From positions 1-39,503 of IMG/VR virus record IMGVR_UViG_3300025322_000078: a stretch of DNA of 39,503 nucleotides; one strand, written 5' to 3'. The position numbers and the translations under genes are program-made. Positions 1-6,684 of the stretch are shown piece after piece. Each line of letters opens with the position of its first letter. Positions within the stretch are counted from its first letter, which is position 1. The stretch is from a virus. The notes under the pieces were generated by a model that saw only the letters and a program-made list of their open reading frames with translations, had not been told where the DNA came from and made no database searches.

Positions 1-162
1 GCCGTAGCCGTCGCCGGTGCCGTAGCCGTAGCCGTTGCCGTTGCCGTCGCCGTAGCCGTTGCCGTTGCCGTCGCCGGCGCCGTAGCCGTCGCCGGTGCCG
101 TAGCCGTAGCCGTTGCCGTTGCCGTCGCCGTCGCCGTAGCCGTCGCCGGTGCCGTAGCCGCA
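1..162. repeat. gccgtN hexanucleotide tandem repeat, left part
   Basis: There are 27 six-base units: mostly gccgta, gccgtt and gccgtc, with gccggt, gccggc and a final gccgca. Higher-order duplication is visible, because units 1-8 equal units 14-21. Bases 25-150 are identical to 39378-39503, and the first 18 bases equal the last 18. The tract therefore spans the window ends, and its true copy number depends on how the ends were joined. Confidence 0.95.
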
Positions 163-207
163 CAACAACCTCATTTCAGAGGAAAGGCTTCCGCGCAAAA
201 TGCACAT
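1..207 (-). CDS. Gly-X repeat protein, N-terminal part (continues at 39503)
   Basis: This is the start of a leftward gene that crosses the circular junction and ends at 38811. The ATG at 207-205 overlaps the TAA of the upstream gene by one base (TAATG), and an AAGGGG Shine-Dalgarno lies about 8 bases upstream. The first 15 residues (MCILRGSLSSEMRLL) are followed directly by 27 Xaa-Gly dipeptides with X = Tyr, Asp, Asn, Thr, Ala and one Cys. The repeat DNA is a six-base unit (gccgtN on the plus strand) whose register stays open into 39503. The coding frame is seen directly; expression is inferred from the coupled start and the unique C-terminal domain on the far side. Function unknown. The flexible, hydrophilic repeat could be a linker or surface-exposed tract. 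Confidence 0.7.
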   Translation of the reverse strand, partial: MCILRGSLSSEMRLLCGYGTGDGYGDGDGNGNGYGYGTGDGYGAGDGNGNGYGDGNGNGYGYGTGDGYG

Positions 208-482
208 TACCAATACCCCTTTTCCCAAGCCGCAACGGCTTCCGGTGTGCATTCGGCAACACACGAAATCCCCCGCAATTCAATATCCGCAGGAGGACCG
301 ACCCGGCATTCCTTTGTTGGCCCCGACGCGGCCAAAGCTAGGAATCCTTTGATCCCGTGCCAGTAGATACAATTACGGGCGCGGCTTAACTTAATAGTCT
401 CTCCATCGGTTTTTTCCGCATACCCAAAAAATACGCCACGGTGCGTGGTCGTCACAAGCACCGCACGCTGATTTTCTGTCAT
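207..482 (-). CDS. Conserved phage protein, DUF6948-like
   Basis: A 91-residue protein. The ATG at 482 has an AAAGGAG Shine-Dalgarno 7-8 bases upstream; the longer TTG-initiated reading is less likely. From memory it matches small phage proteins of the DUF6948 type, with a TTTHRGVFFGY stretch near residues 11-21, ARNCIYWHGIKGFLALAA around residues 35-52, and a closing TPEAVAAWE segment. No catalytic motif is evident and the function is unknown. Its stop overlaps the start of the Gly-X repeat gene, so the two are probably translationally coupled within the long leftward operon. Confidence 0.75.
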   Translation of the reverse strand: MTENQRAVLVTTTHRGVFFGYAEKTDGETIKLSRARNCIYWHGIKGFLALAASGPTKECRVGPPADIELRGISCVAECTPEAVAAWEKGYW

Positions 483-496
483 GTTAAAATCTCCTT

Positions 497-739
497 TCAA
501 GTTGTTGAATTAAGTTGTTTGCATAATGCGATCATTTCATCAATCGCATCCCGAATGCTGGGCCAGTCATCTTCGTCAATAGATATTCTCCCGCTTTTTT
601 CGCTGGCAAATTGCCGAACAACAACGAAACAACCGCCTGATTCATCTTCTATTTCAATAGAAGTCGTCATTTCCGAATATATTGGTTCGCCTTTTGGGAG
701 AATCAAATTAGCCTTCGTAATTTTTATATAATTAGTCAT
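497..739 (-). CDS. Small hypothetical protein
   Basis: An 80-residue, mildly acidic protein with an N-terminal beta-rich half and a C-terminal helical half (DDWPSIRDAIDEMIALCKQ). I do not recognise the family. Its ATG lies inside the last codons of the upstream zinc-finger-like gene (8-base overlap), and the next gene begins after a short gap with its own Shine-Dalgarno. This packing supports a real gene in the leftward operon. Confidence 0.6.
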   Translation of the reverse strand: MTNYIKITKANLILPKGEPIYSEMTTSIEIEDESGGCFVVVRQFASEKSGRISIDEDDWPSIRDAIDEMIALCKQLNSTT

Positions 740-944
740 CTAAGTAAGAAGATTTTCCGCATCTTTTACATATGCAATCAGGCTTGAATGGATTACAACT
801 GGTGGTAATTTCTTCGTCGTGAAGACCGTGCCCACACGGATCGATAGAACAAATAAACCTATACTCTTTCTTTCCTGTTTCGGAATTAAAACGATCAGTC
901 CATTCTTTAATTTGCCTGGTACCGCATTTTTCGCAAAATGGCAT
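732..944 (-). CDS. Small cysteine-rich, probable zinc-binding protein
   Basis: A 70-residue protein. The chosen ATG at 944 follows GAGGG; an upstream in-frame start at 995 lacks a comparable site. It has a CEKCG pair near the N-terminus, a middle CSIDPCGHG, and a C-terminal CNPFKPDCICKRCG, so two treble-clef or ribbon-like metal sites are plausible. A DNA/RNA-binding or host-takeover role is only inference. It is coupled to the 497-739 gene through overlapping ends. Confidence 0.6.
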   Translation of the reverse strand: MPFCEKCGTRQIKEWTDRFNSETGKKEYRFICSIDPCGHGLHDEEITTSCNPFKPDCICKRCGKSSYLDD

Positions 945-1092
945 TGCACCCTCTAATTCAATTCGGCCCCCACCACCCTTTTTCCGGCAGGGCACAGGCT
1001 CTAGAACCCTGCGTGGCTTGCATGATGTCTACGACATCAATAGGAACGCTGCCAACCGTCATCAATCATACTTAGCCATATAGCCAAATCAA

Positions 1093-1299
1093 CTACCGTT
1101 CGTCGGATAACAGGGCATCTTCTTTAATTGCACGAAGAACACAGTCGCGGAGACCAAGCCCGCGCATAATGCGCTGAATCCCATTTTTATTTAGCCATGC
1201 CAATTCAAACGGTAACCTGGCATGAGAAACTTCATGTATGAAAAGAAGCCTGGTTTCCAGCCAATCAATTACTTCCGCATCTGTCATGTGTCCGACCAT
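1093..1299 (-). CDS. Small hypothetical protein
   Basis: A 68-residue, helix-rich protein (DAEVIDWLETRLLFIHEVSHARLP near the N-terminus, IQRIMRGLGLRDCVLRAI near the C-terminus). The start at 1299 has GAGG five bases upstream; a second ATG four codons later is possible. No recognisable domain. It is the first clear gene downstream of the 1.3-1.86 kb largely non-coding stretch. Confidence 0.55.
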   Translation of the reverse strand: MVGHMTDAEVIDWLETRLLFIHEVSHARLPFELAWLNKNGIQRIMRGLGLRDCVLRAIKEDALLSDER

Positions 1300-1314
1300 A
1301 TAGTCCTCATAGTT

Positions 1315-1413
1315 TCACCCTTTTCTCCTCCGGTTTAAGCCGGGCGGCTTAGCGAGGCCGCTTACAGGATACTCAGTACCTCGGGCTTGCGCCCTCACGG
1401 GTTGCCTCCCCAT
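1315..1413 (-). CDS. Possible 32-residue basic peptide
   Basis: A short reading frame starting MGRQPVRAQARGTEYPV and ending LNRRRKG. A strong GAGGGG Shine-Dalgarno lies four to five bases before the ATG. It is too short to assign. Support is limited to the good initiation site and its position just ahead of the 1299 gene; it could equally be a leader peptide. Confidence 0.3.
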   Translation of the reverse strand: MGRQPVRAQARGTEYPVSGLAKPPGLNRRRKG

Positions 1414-1740
1414 GATCCCCTCTCTGCGATTTTAAGGCTCGCAGACTAATTCCGGTTACTGCTATCTGGCATTCGCCGGAACCGCGATTTACCTAACCCA
1501 ATGGGTCACCGTATGGGCCCGGGTGTTATGGGTCACACTCGCCCGGTATTTGTTTTGCCAGTTATTATTCCGGGTGGTCGCCGGCAGGTTCCCGTTTTTG
1601 TGCCTACGGAACGCTGTCAATCGAGGCTCCGCATACGGGCGGATCCGGCGGACTTGACGGGGGGTTAATTAACGAGGATAGTAGACCCGTCTTTCGTCGC
1701 AGATAGACTATTGCACACCTACTCCAGAAATGGAAGTGCA
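1414..1740. other. Apparently non-coding stretch
   Basis: No convincing reading frame is seen on either strand. The sequence is GC-rich with several short complementary segments, for example cgcccg / cgggcg pieces around 1538-1640. It could be a leader or structured RNA upstream of the 1093-1299 gene, but no known RNA family is recognised. Confidence 0.4.
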
Positions 1741-1746
1741 AAAAAC

Positions 1747-1776
1747 AAAGCCCCGGTCTAAACAGCCGGGGCTTTT
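1747..1776. terminator. Strong intrinsic terminator hairpin
   Basis: A perfect 10-bp stem (AAAGCCCCGG / CCGGGGCTTT) around a 9-base loop, followed by TTTTCTTT on the plus strand and by TTTGTTTTTT on the minus strand. It can act in both directions. It would isolate the 1.8-4.5 kb leftward genes from those to the left, or insulate the plus-strand promoter-like element just after it. Confidence 0.7.
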
Positions 1777-1792
1777 CTTTGGGATTCCGCGC

Positions 1793-1820
1793 TTGACTTG
1801 ATAAGTAAAAAGTGCATAAT
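1793..1820 (+). promoter_or_regulatory. Sigma70-like promoter facing right
   Basis: TTGACT at 1793-1798 and CATAAT at 1815-1820 with a 16-base spacer. It points against the surrounding leftward genes and directly at the hairpin terminator at 1865-1886, so it could make a small RNA of roughly 60 bases. This is a sequence match only. Confidence 0.4.
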
Positions 1821-1826
1821 TTCCCA

Positions 1827-1886
1827 TACGCAGGACTATCTCCGTCTCCTCCCAGTGGTACTTTAGCCCCTTTTTAGGGGCTTTTT
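1827..1886 (+). ncRNA. Candidate small antisense transcript
   Basis: This is the interval between the promoter-like element at 1793-1820 and the T-tract after the AGCCCC/GGGGCT hairpin. It has no reading frame. It overlaps the 3' end of the leftward 1863-2117 gene, so a transcript would be antisense to that mRNA. It is predicted purely from the promoter-terminator pair. Confidence 0.3.
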
Positions 1887-2117
1887 ATTGGTGATTTTCA
1901 CTTGTCCGAGACCATCCTTGTCCGAGATTCTCCTTATGACCGAAACTTGTTTATATGTGGGCTTGTAACCCATCTCATATAGCCGCGCAATGAGCTTATG
2001 CTGCTCCATGTGCCCGCCGCCTGGAATGGCGAAGGGGTAGCCATCCTGCTCCAAAACCCGGACAAACTGGAAAGGTCCGGCGATAATACGTAACTGGTCG
2101 AAATTTGATATGTCCAT
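1863..2117 (-). CDS. Hypothetical protein
   Basis: An 84-residue protein with an AAGGAGG Shine-Dalgarno ahead of its ATG. It contains IPGGGHMEQHKLIARLYEMGYKP in the middle, which reads like a glycine turn followed by a helix, then a basic tail (NKKPLKRG). The family is not recognised. The gene's last codons contain the hairpin that also serves as the end of the candidate plus-strand small RNA. Confidence 0.6.
   Translation of the reverse strand: MDISNFDQLRIIAGPFQFVRVLEQDGYPFAIPGGGHMEQHKLIARLYEMGYKPTYKQVSVIRRISDKDGLGQVKITNKKPLKRG
1865..1886 (+). terminator. Intrinsic terminator
   Basis: AGCCCC at 1865-1870 pairs with GGGGCT at 1877-1882, followed by a T-tract on the plus strand. The minus strand lacks a U-tract after the stem, so rightward termination is favoured although no rightward protein gene precedes it. 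Confidence 0.5.
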
Positions 2118-2126
2118 ATAGCCTCC

Positions 2127-2330
2127 TTAGTCGGCCTGTTTTGTGGTAAAGACAAATTCCTGTGATAGCTGTTTTAGGTCGCTCCTGATCCGCTCGCGCT
2201 CGGTTTCCATGAGCTTTATTTGGACGTGAGCCCTATATAGCCGCTCGGTCAAGTCGCGGATTCGATCCTCAAGCATTTCGCGCGTCGGCCTAAATAGCCA
2301 TTGGTTCAGTCGGTCGATGATTTTGGTCAT
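2127..2330 (-). CDS. Small coiled-coil protein
   Basis: A 67-residue protein. The ATG at 2330 is preceded by GGAG six bases upstream. From about residue 18 on the sequence is charged and heptad-like (REMLEDRIRDLTERLYRA, then KLMETERERIRSDLKQL), so a coiled coil is likely. No family recognised. It sits between two small genes of the leftward operon. Confidence 0.6.
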   Translation of the reverse strand: MTKIIDRLNQWLFRPTREMLEDRIRDLTERLYRAHVQIKLMETERERIRSDLKQLSQEFVFTTKQAD

Positions 2331-2440
2331 AGCTATCTCCAAAGGTTGATAGTTGCCGGATATTCGATCCCGGCAAACGGTGGGCTTTGTCAGTTTAACC
2401 TCCGCACAAGTCCAAGCCTACAAACAGAGGCGAATCTGTC

Positions 2441-2692
2441 TTACTTGATTCGATAAGTCCCCAGGGCGTCGCCGAAGACAAAAACATAGCCGCGCTTCAG
2501 GGCTCCGCCGTGAAGCGTCCCAGTCCAGCCCATTTTCTTGCAAAGCGCCCAAGCTGCCTTTGCGTGGCAATCCATGCCGGAAAAGTTATATGGGTAACTG
2601 ACCGTTATGCGGTTACCGTCCATATCGCAGGCGGTAATTCGCGACCCGCGAGTATTTGTCGGCCCGCTGTAAGTCGTTTTGATCGCCTTCAT
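2441..2692 (-). CDS. Conserved phage hypothetical protein
   Basis: An 83-residue protein with an AAGGAG Shine-Dalgarno. It resembles, from memory, a widespread small phage protein starting MKAIKTxYxGPTNTRGSRI and containing an ALCxKMGWxG segment (here residues 49-59). The pattern suggests a small beta-strand N-terminus followed by one helix. No function is established. Confidence 0.7.
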   Translation of the reverse strand: MKAIKTTYSGPTNTRGSRITACDMDGNRITVSYPYNFSGMDCHAKAAWALCKKMGWTGTLHGGALKRGYVFVFGDALGTYRIK

Positions 2693-2866
2693 GGTTGCAC
2701 TCCTTACCTCTAGGGTTATTGCTCAGCCGGTCTACGCGCCGGCGTGCGTGGCTTAGGCTGCGCCTTAACTGACATTCAGTTGAGGTAAGCTCGGGCCGGA
2801 ACCCGCCGGCACGGTAGCTAGACTTCGCCCCACTACCCCCGCTCACGCAGGGGCAGGGAGACGTGA
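2693..2866. other. Intergenic region with inverted repeats
   Basis: No supported gene. It contains a stem made of CTTAACTG and CAGTTGAGG around 2763-2784 and a CGCCGGCG-type palindrome near 2740-2752. These could be a terminator or mRNA-processing structure between the 2867-3046 and 2441-2692 genes. Confidence 0.4.
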
Positions 2867-3046
2867 CTAGGCCTCGACGACTAGCAAGCCGCTCTTACGT
2901 AGCGTCCCTGTAGGATCAATAAATTCTGCTACTTCTGGCGTACAGCTCGCAGTCACTTCTCCTTCTGCGTGGCTGGTCCCGCACTGTAGCGATTTTGTTT
3001 CGCATGCCGAGTCTTCGCAGACCGGGCACGTGATGGGGGTTTTCAT
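2867..3046 (-). CDS. Small cysteine-rich protein
   Basis: A 59-residue reading frame with an AGGAG Shine-Dalgarno seven bases before the ATG. It begins MKTPITCPVCEDSACETKS, giving CPVC plus further cysteines at about positions 15, 22 and 35, so a zinc-ribbon-like fold is plausible. The C-terminal third is cysteine-free. Function unknown; it is one of several small Cys-rich proteins in the leftward arm. Confidence 0.6.
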   Translation of the reverse strand: MKTPITCPVCEDSACETKSLQCGTSHAEGEVTASCTPEVAEFIDPTGTLRKSGLLVVEA

Positions 3047-3159
3047 GATAAATCTCCTATAGGGTACGTAGGTACAAGATAATTAAAGCACGGATTACCA
3101 TATCCATGTGCGCCACTAATCGGCAAATTACTACCGCCCGTCGGAGATTTAATAGGGAA

Positions 3160-3294
3160 TTATATAGATGACTCCCGTTGAGCTTTCTTCTTCCGGCGGG
3201 CCCGCTTCTTGGCCGGTTTGCTCTTTGGCTTCGGTCTATAGGACAGAACCTTGTCCACGATGCGGTCCAGCACGGCGGTCGGCTTCTTGCTCAT
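3160..3294 (-). CDS. Small basic protein coupled to the transposase
   Basis: A 44-residue, very basic protein: MSKKPTAVLDRIVDKVLSYR followed by a Lys/Arg-rich tail (KPKSKPAKKRARRKKKAQRE). Its ATG overlaps the transposase stop as ATGA, so translation is probably coupled. From memory a similar Lys-rich small gene often follows IS1595-type transposase genes. A nucleic-acid-binding accessory role is inferred from charge and neighbour only. Confidence 0.6.
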   Translation of the reverse strand: MSKKPTAVLDRIVDKVLSYRPKPKSKPAKKRARRKKKAQRESSI

Positions 3295-4211
3295 TGCGTC
3301 AGCGTCTTGTAGGTGATCCGCTTACCGACAGTCGCATGCACAAAACTATCGAGCCGTTCCATCGTGTGCCGCTTCACGTTTCCATCGTTGAGGCGAAACG
3401 CGAACTCGTTGACGTAGCGGCCCAGGTGCTTGCGGCTGGGGTGATGGTAGACGCCATGCACACCACGCTTGAGCAGCGCCCACACGCTTTCGATGCTGTT
3501 GGTGCTCACGTTGCCGCGCACGTATTCGCCGCCGCTGTGGTTAATCGCCTCATGGCGGAAGAACAAGCCATCAAGGCCGTTGTAGGCCGACGCCTCGTCA
3601 GTGTGGAGCGTCGAGCCGACCGCCACACGCGCTTGGATCGCGCGGTGTACGGTGTCCATACTTACGTCGGTAACCGGCGCAGCGAACGTTTTGCCACCGC
3701 GTTCCCGCATGCCGAGCACGGCGGCCTTACCGACTGCGCCGCGCCCGGCTTTGAGTTTTTTTCCTTCGTGTTTGTTGACCTCCTTGCCGCCGATATACGT
3801 CTCGTCAATTTCAACGATGCCTTGCAACTGCGTGAGATCGGCGCCACAGGCTTCGCGCAGGCGATGCAGCACGAACCACGCGGATTTTTGAGTAATGCCG
3901 ATCTCCTTGGACAACTGCATCGAACTGATGCCCTTACGGCTCGTCACAAGCAGGTACATGGCATAGAGCCACTTGTGCAGCGGAACATGCGACCGCTCGA
4001 AGATGGTGCCAGTGCGGACTGTGAAATCTTCGCGGCAGGTATTGCAGCGATAGTAACCGTCCTTACGAACCGTAACGCGCTCGCTGCTCGTGCAGATCGG
4101 GCACTTTGCGCCGTTCGGCCAAAGGCGCGACTCCAAGTAGAGCCGCGCCGATTCTTGGTCGGGGAACAGCTTGAAAAGCTGGAAGGTGCTGATTGTCAGT
4201 TTGTCGTTCAT
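3291..4211 (-). CDS. IS1595/ISXO2-type transposase
   Basis: A 306-residue DDE-type transposase. The N-terminal zinc ribbon is visible as CPIC (about residues 37-40) and CNTC (about 55-58). The catalytic domain shows EIDETYIGG near residue 138, LHTDEASAY near 205 and NSIESVWALLKRG near 240, as in IS1595-family DDE enzymes. The length fits the family. The start ATG overlaps the stop of the preceding phage gene (ATGA), and the stop overlaps the next start (ATGA). No terminal inverted repeats or target duplication were found around it, so it looks built into the phage operon rather than freshly inserted. Confidence 0.85.
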   Translation of the reverse strand: MNDKLTISTFQLFKLFPDQESARLYLESRLWPNGAKCPICTSSERVTVRKDGYYRCNTCREDFTVRTGTIFERSHVPLHKWLYAMYLLVTSRKGISSMQLSKEIGITQKSAWFVLHRLREACGADLTQLQGIVEIDETYIGGKEVNKHEGKKLKAGRGAVGKAAVLGMRERGGKTFAAPVTDVSMDTVHRAIQARVAVGSTLHTDEASAYNGLDGLFFRHEAINHSGGEYVRGNVSTNSIESVWALLKRGVHGVYHHPSRKHLGRYVNEFAFRLNDGNVKRHTMERLDSFVHATVGKRITYKTLTQ

Positions 4212-4489
4212 AGCGCGAATCTTGGAAGGAATAAATCTTCCAGCTTTCCGGTTTCACGATTGATATGCCAACGAATACCGAACACATCGTGCGCGAAATT
4301 AAACTCGTCTGCTGCAAGTAGGGCGTCGAGCTTGAGCGGACAACCGTTGACGTGTGTAGCGGTAATATCCATATCCGCGTCCATCATTGGATATTCAAAG
4401 CCAGCACTTGCTGCCATCGCAACAGCTCGATGCGCAATTTTGCTGATAGTACGCGCTTCATCCTTACTTTTTACATTAAAGCTAATCAT
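4208..4489 (-). CDS. Conserved phage protein, DUF6874-like
   Basis: A 93-residue protein with an AGGAG Shine-Dalgarno; first gene of the leftward arm. From memory it matches a small family common in phages, with an ISKIAHRAVAMAASAG helix, MDADMDITATHVNG, and FNFAHDVFGIRWHINRETG near the C-terminus, ending FLPRF. No enzymatic motif is recognised. It is coupled by ATGA to the transposase gene and lies about 45-70 bases downstream of the best leftward promoter. Confidence 0.7.
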   Translation of the reverse strand: MISFNVKSKDEARTISKIAHRAVAMAASAGFEYPMMDADMDITATHVNGCPLKLDALLAADEFNFAHDVFGIRWHINRETGKLEDLFLPRFAL

Positions 4490-4531
4490 GGGCTATCTCC
4501 TGTCGGTTGGTTTGTCTGATTTACTAAAATC

Positions 4532-4559
4532 AGTATACTTAACTCCCTTAGGGAGTCAA
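4532..4559 (-). promoter_or_regulatory. Leftward sigma70-type promoter with operator palindrome
   Basis: On the minus strand TTGACT (4559-4554) and TATACT (4537-4532) are separated by 16 bases. A perfect 15-bp palindrome, ACTCCCTTAGGGAGT (4542-4556), overlaps the -35 and spacer, the usual place for a repressor operator. The half-site TAGGGAGTCA recurs at 4588-4597. It should drive the 4489 gene and the long leftward arm. Confidence 0.65.
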
Positions 4560-4622
4560 GAACCTAACACGACTTTCCGATGAACGGTAGGGAGTCATGT
4601 ATATAAGTCCCATTTAATACCG

Positions 4623-4651
4623 TTTATCAAAATGCCAGCTAGATTAGATAA
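4623..4651 (+). promoter_or_regulatory. Possible rightward promoter
   Basis: TTATCA followed after about 17 bases by GATAAT, upstream of the first rightward gene (4673). Both hexamers deviate from consensus. It is listed because the divergent intergenic region needs a rightward promoter and no better one is visible. Confidence 0.25.
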
Positions 4652-4672
4652 TCAGAATAGAAGGAAATGCTA

Positions 4673-5077
4673 ATGCCGCGAGGAATACCAAAGGCCGGAC
4701 GACAAAAGAGTCGATGGAACAGCAACCTAACGTCCACGAAAGAGTGGCAGGACAAAACCAGGGCGAAGATCAAGGCCGGGATGCTAATCGAGCGTCTGGC
4801 CGGCTGCGCCGCTGGAGAGTTCGAAATGAGTACGGCCGCCGTATCTGCCGCAAAATGTTTGTTGGACCGAGTGCTGCCGTCTTTGTCGAGTTCGGATATC
4901 ACCCAAATTCCACAGGCCCCGACAGACTATAATAGTCTGGTCGAGCAGCTTGCTTCACTTGCCGGTCCCGAGTTAGCCCACCAGGTGCTTGAGCGCCTTG
5001 CCGGCAAGGCCGACAATGCAAAGCCGGCAATCCCCGATGCGATCCGGGCCGGATCTATCCCAATAGGGACCGCATAA
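4673..5077 (+). CDS. Putative terminase small subunit
   Basis: A 134-residue protein starting at the second ATG (MPRGIPKAG), which has AAGG at good spacing. The N-terminus is basic and Lys/Arg-rich. Residues about 20-75 are helical (EWQDKTRAKIKAGMLIERLA, then FEMSTAAVSAAKCLLDRVLP) and recall small DNA-binding proteins found upstream of podovirus terminases. The C-terminal part is Ala/Pro-rich. The large subunit lies 7.5 kb downstream because a glycan operon intervenes. The assignment rests on pattern and gene order, not on a diagnostic motif. Confidence 0.5.
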   Translation: MPRGIPKAGRQKSRWNSNLTSTKEWQDKTRAKIKAGMLIERLAGCAAGEFEMSTAAVSAAKCLLDRVLPSLSSSDITQIPQAPTDYNSLVEQLASLAGPELAHQVLERLAGKADNAKPAIPDAIRAGSIPIGTA

Positions 5078-5247
5078 TGAGCCACGACAGAGCAGATTTT
5101 GACCATACAATGCCACCTCAGCCAGTAGCCAAGCCGGCTAAACCTGCTAAACCTGTTGATGCCCTAGCTGGCCCGGGCTCATTCGCCGACAAGCTGCGCC
5201 AACGCCGGGAAGATATGGAGGCGTACCCGGCCGGAAAGCCGAAATAG
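5077..5247 (+). CDS. Small Pro/Lys-rich protein
   Basis: A 56-residue protein whose ATG overlaps the upstream TAA (TAATG), implying coupled translation. It contains VAKPAKPAKPVDALAGPGSF and then a charged helix (ADKLRQRREDMEAYP). No domain is recognised. Coupling to the terminase-small-like gene suggests a role in packaging or the head, but this is inference. Confidence 0.5.
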   Translation: MSHDRADFDHTMPPQPVAKPAKPAKPVDALAGPGSFADKLRQRREDMEAYPAGKPK

Positions 5248-5619
5248 AGATGAGGTGGAAGGGATATAGATATACGATACACACTAGATGCTGTGTCTAG
5301 ATGAGTCGTATATGTTGGGTATGGTACATCCGGTATGGGTATGGGTATGGCACATCCACTCCCTCACTCCCTCACTCAGAAAGCTATAGCCGTAGATGTC
5401 CCTATGATCCGTATGTGATCCGTATGTCTACGCCAGATAGTATATTAGCATTCCCTTCTATTAGAATTAACTGATAGGGGGTGGGGACCCCCCATTGGGG
5501 GCGGGAAAGTAGACTTCCTCCCATCTCCACATTTTTCAGACCATATTCTCCAGGATCGAAAGTGTTTACTAACGTCAGAATACCCATAAAACAGCCTCGG
5601 ATGACCTACAGCGAATCTT
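5248..5619. other. Non-coding gap with short direct repeats
   Basis: No supported gene. It contains tandem short repeats: ggtatg units and acatcc copies around 5318-5358, ccctcact copies around 5361-5377, and tccgtatg copies near 5408-5424. A G/C-tract inverted pair (ggggacccccc near 5481-5492) is also present. It separates the packaging start from the glycan operon and probably holds that operon's promoter or the scar of its acquisition. Confidence 0.5.
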
Positions 5620-6684
5620 GTGTTTAGACCCACTACCAAGACATGGGTAAGAGATTATGAATCGCTTAAAGAGGATTTAAGGCATTGCCATTGGGAAGAT
5701 TACTCGAAGTTAAAATTTGACCGAATTGCAAAGTCTCTCAAGAAAACTATAAAGAGGACCGGAGGAATAGATTATTCGGCATTCCCGGTGGATTTCAGGT
5801 GGCATTTGTGTTCTTCAAGGCTCAGTCAGGGAAAGTTCGATAATTGGGATGGATGGGAATTCAGGTCTAATTGGTCGATTACGTTTCAGGGGCTGAATGG
5901 CGGTCCTGGTTCTGGGCCGGTGAACAAATGGACAGGCCAGAAAACGGATAAGCTGATAATCGCTTCTGAACAAGGGATAGGAGATGAGATTTTATATGGG
6001 TCGGCTATCCCTGAATTGATTGTGAGACTTGGACACGATGCTTTAGAGCTTCAATGTCATCCCAGACTTTTCAGGGTCTTTGAGAGATCTTTCAGAATAA
6101 GGTGTACTCCAAGAAGGGTTCTGTCTCATATAGAACCTGACGTACCTGTGGTGGCTCTTGCGGATTTATTCATGTTTTACCGTAGAGACAAATCCCATTT
6201 CCCGAAGAAGCCTTTTTTCAAACCAGATCCGGCAGCCAGGCTGAAATTTTTGTCGGAGCTGGAAAAATACCCTAAGCCCTGGATAGGGGTAGGGTGGAAA
6301 TCAAGACATGGGAAAGTCGATCTTGGTGAGCTGCTTGCAAAGCTGGAGCCTCTGGGTGGAACCAGGTTTTCCGTTCAATATGGGGAAACGGATGGTAGAG
6401 TTTTGGATATTCAGCCGGACCCGATGAACGACATGGAGGGGCACATAAACTTCATTTCCTGTCTCGATAGGGTGGTTTCCTTGACTCAAACGGCTATTCA
6501 TGAAGCGGGAGCTTTGGGGATACCGTGCGACGCCATAAAACCGCCTAAAGGATCTGGGGATGTAAACCCGGCCCTGTGGTATTACGGTCTTGGGGGAGAG
6601 CATCTGGTTTATGGCAAATGCCGTGTTTTCAATGAACTGGCGGGATATTGCGCCGACGTGCAAGACAACTGGAGAGTATCTTGA
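5620..6684 (+). CDS. GT9-like (heptosyltransferase-type) glycosyltransferase
   Basis: A 354-residue protein with a GTG start. The N-terminal 110 residues are not recognised. From about residue 118 it shows a GT-B pattern: SEQGIGDEILYGSAIPEL (the GxGDxL motif of GT9/TPR-linked transferases), then IGVGWKSRHGKVDL opening the second Rossmann domain, then FISCLDRVVSLTQTAIHEAG near the nucleotide-sugar site. It probably transfers a sugar to a host or virion glycan; donor and acceptor are unknown. It heads a tightly packed operon of glycan genes. The start is not certain because no clear Shine-Dalgarno precedes the GTG. Confidence 0.7.
   Translation: MFRPTTKTWVRDYESLKEDLRHCHWEDYSKLKFDRIAKSLKKTIKRTGGIDYSAFPVDFRWHLCSSRLSQGKFDNWDGWEFRSNWSITFQGLNGGPGSGPVNKWTGQKTDKLIIASEQGIGDEILYGSAIPELIVRLGHDALELQCHPRLFRVFERSFRIRCTPRRVLSHIEPDVPVVALADLFMFYRRDKSHFPKKPFFKPDPAARLKFLSELEKYPKPWIGVGWKSRHGKVDLGELLAKLEPLGGTRFSVQYGETDGRVLDIQPDPMNDMEGHINFISCLDRVVSLTQTAIHEAGALGIPCDAIKPPKGSGDVNPALWYYGLGGEHLVYGKCRVFNELAGYCADVQDNWRVS

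Noticed and set aside
1-162. CRISPR array or packaging terminal repeat
   Set aside because: The units are six bases long with no spacers and form part of an open reading frame, so it is neither a CRISPR array nor a recognisable packaging end.
2613-2846. A 77-residue minus-strand frame
   Set aside because: It runs into the well-supported 2441-2692 gene in another frame and covers the inverted-repeat intergenic region.
3168-4583. A 471-residue plus-strand open frame
   Set aside because: It is antisense to the transposase gene, whose zinc ribbon and catalytic blocks are clear; the plus-strand translation has no recognisable domain and no good start.
3100-4640. Terminal inverted repeats of an insertion sequence around the transposase
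   Set aside because: I compared both flanks and saw no matching inverted ends or target duplication; the palindrome at 4542-4556 is a promoter-spacer element with no counterpart on the other side.
5402-5639. Small minus-strand frames in the gap before the glycan operon
   Set aside because: No initiation site, opposite to the operon, and no protein-like pattern.
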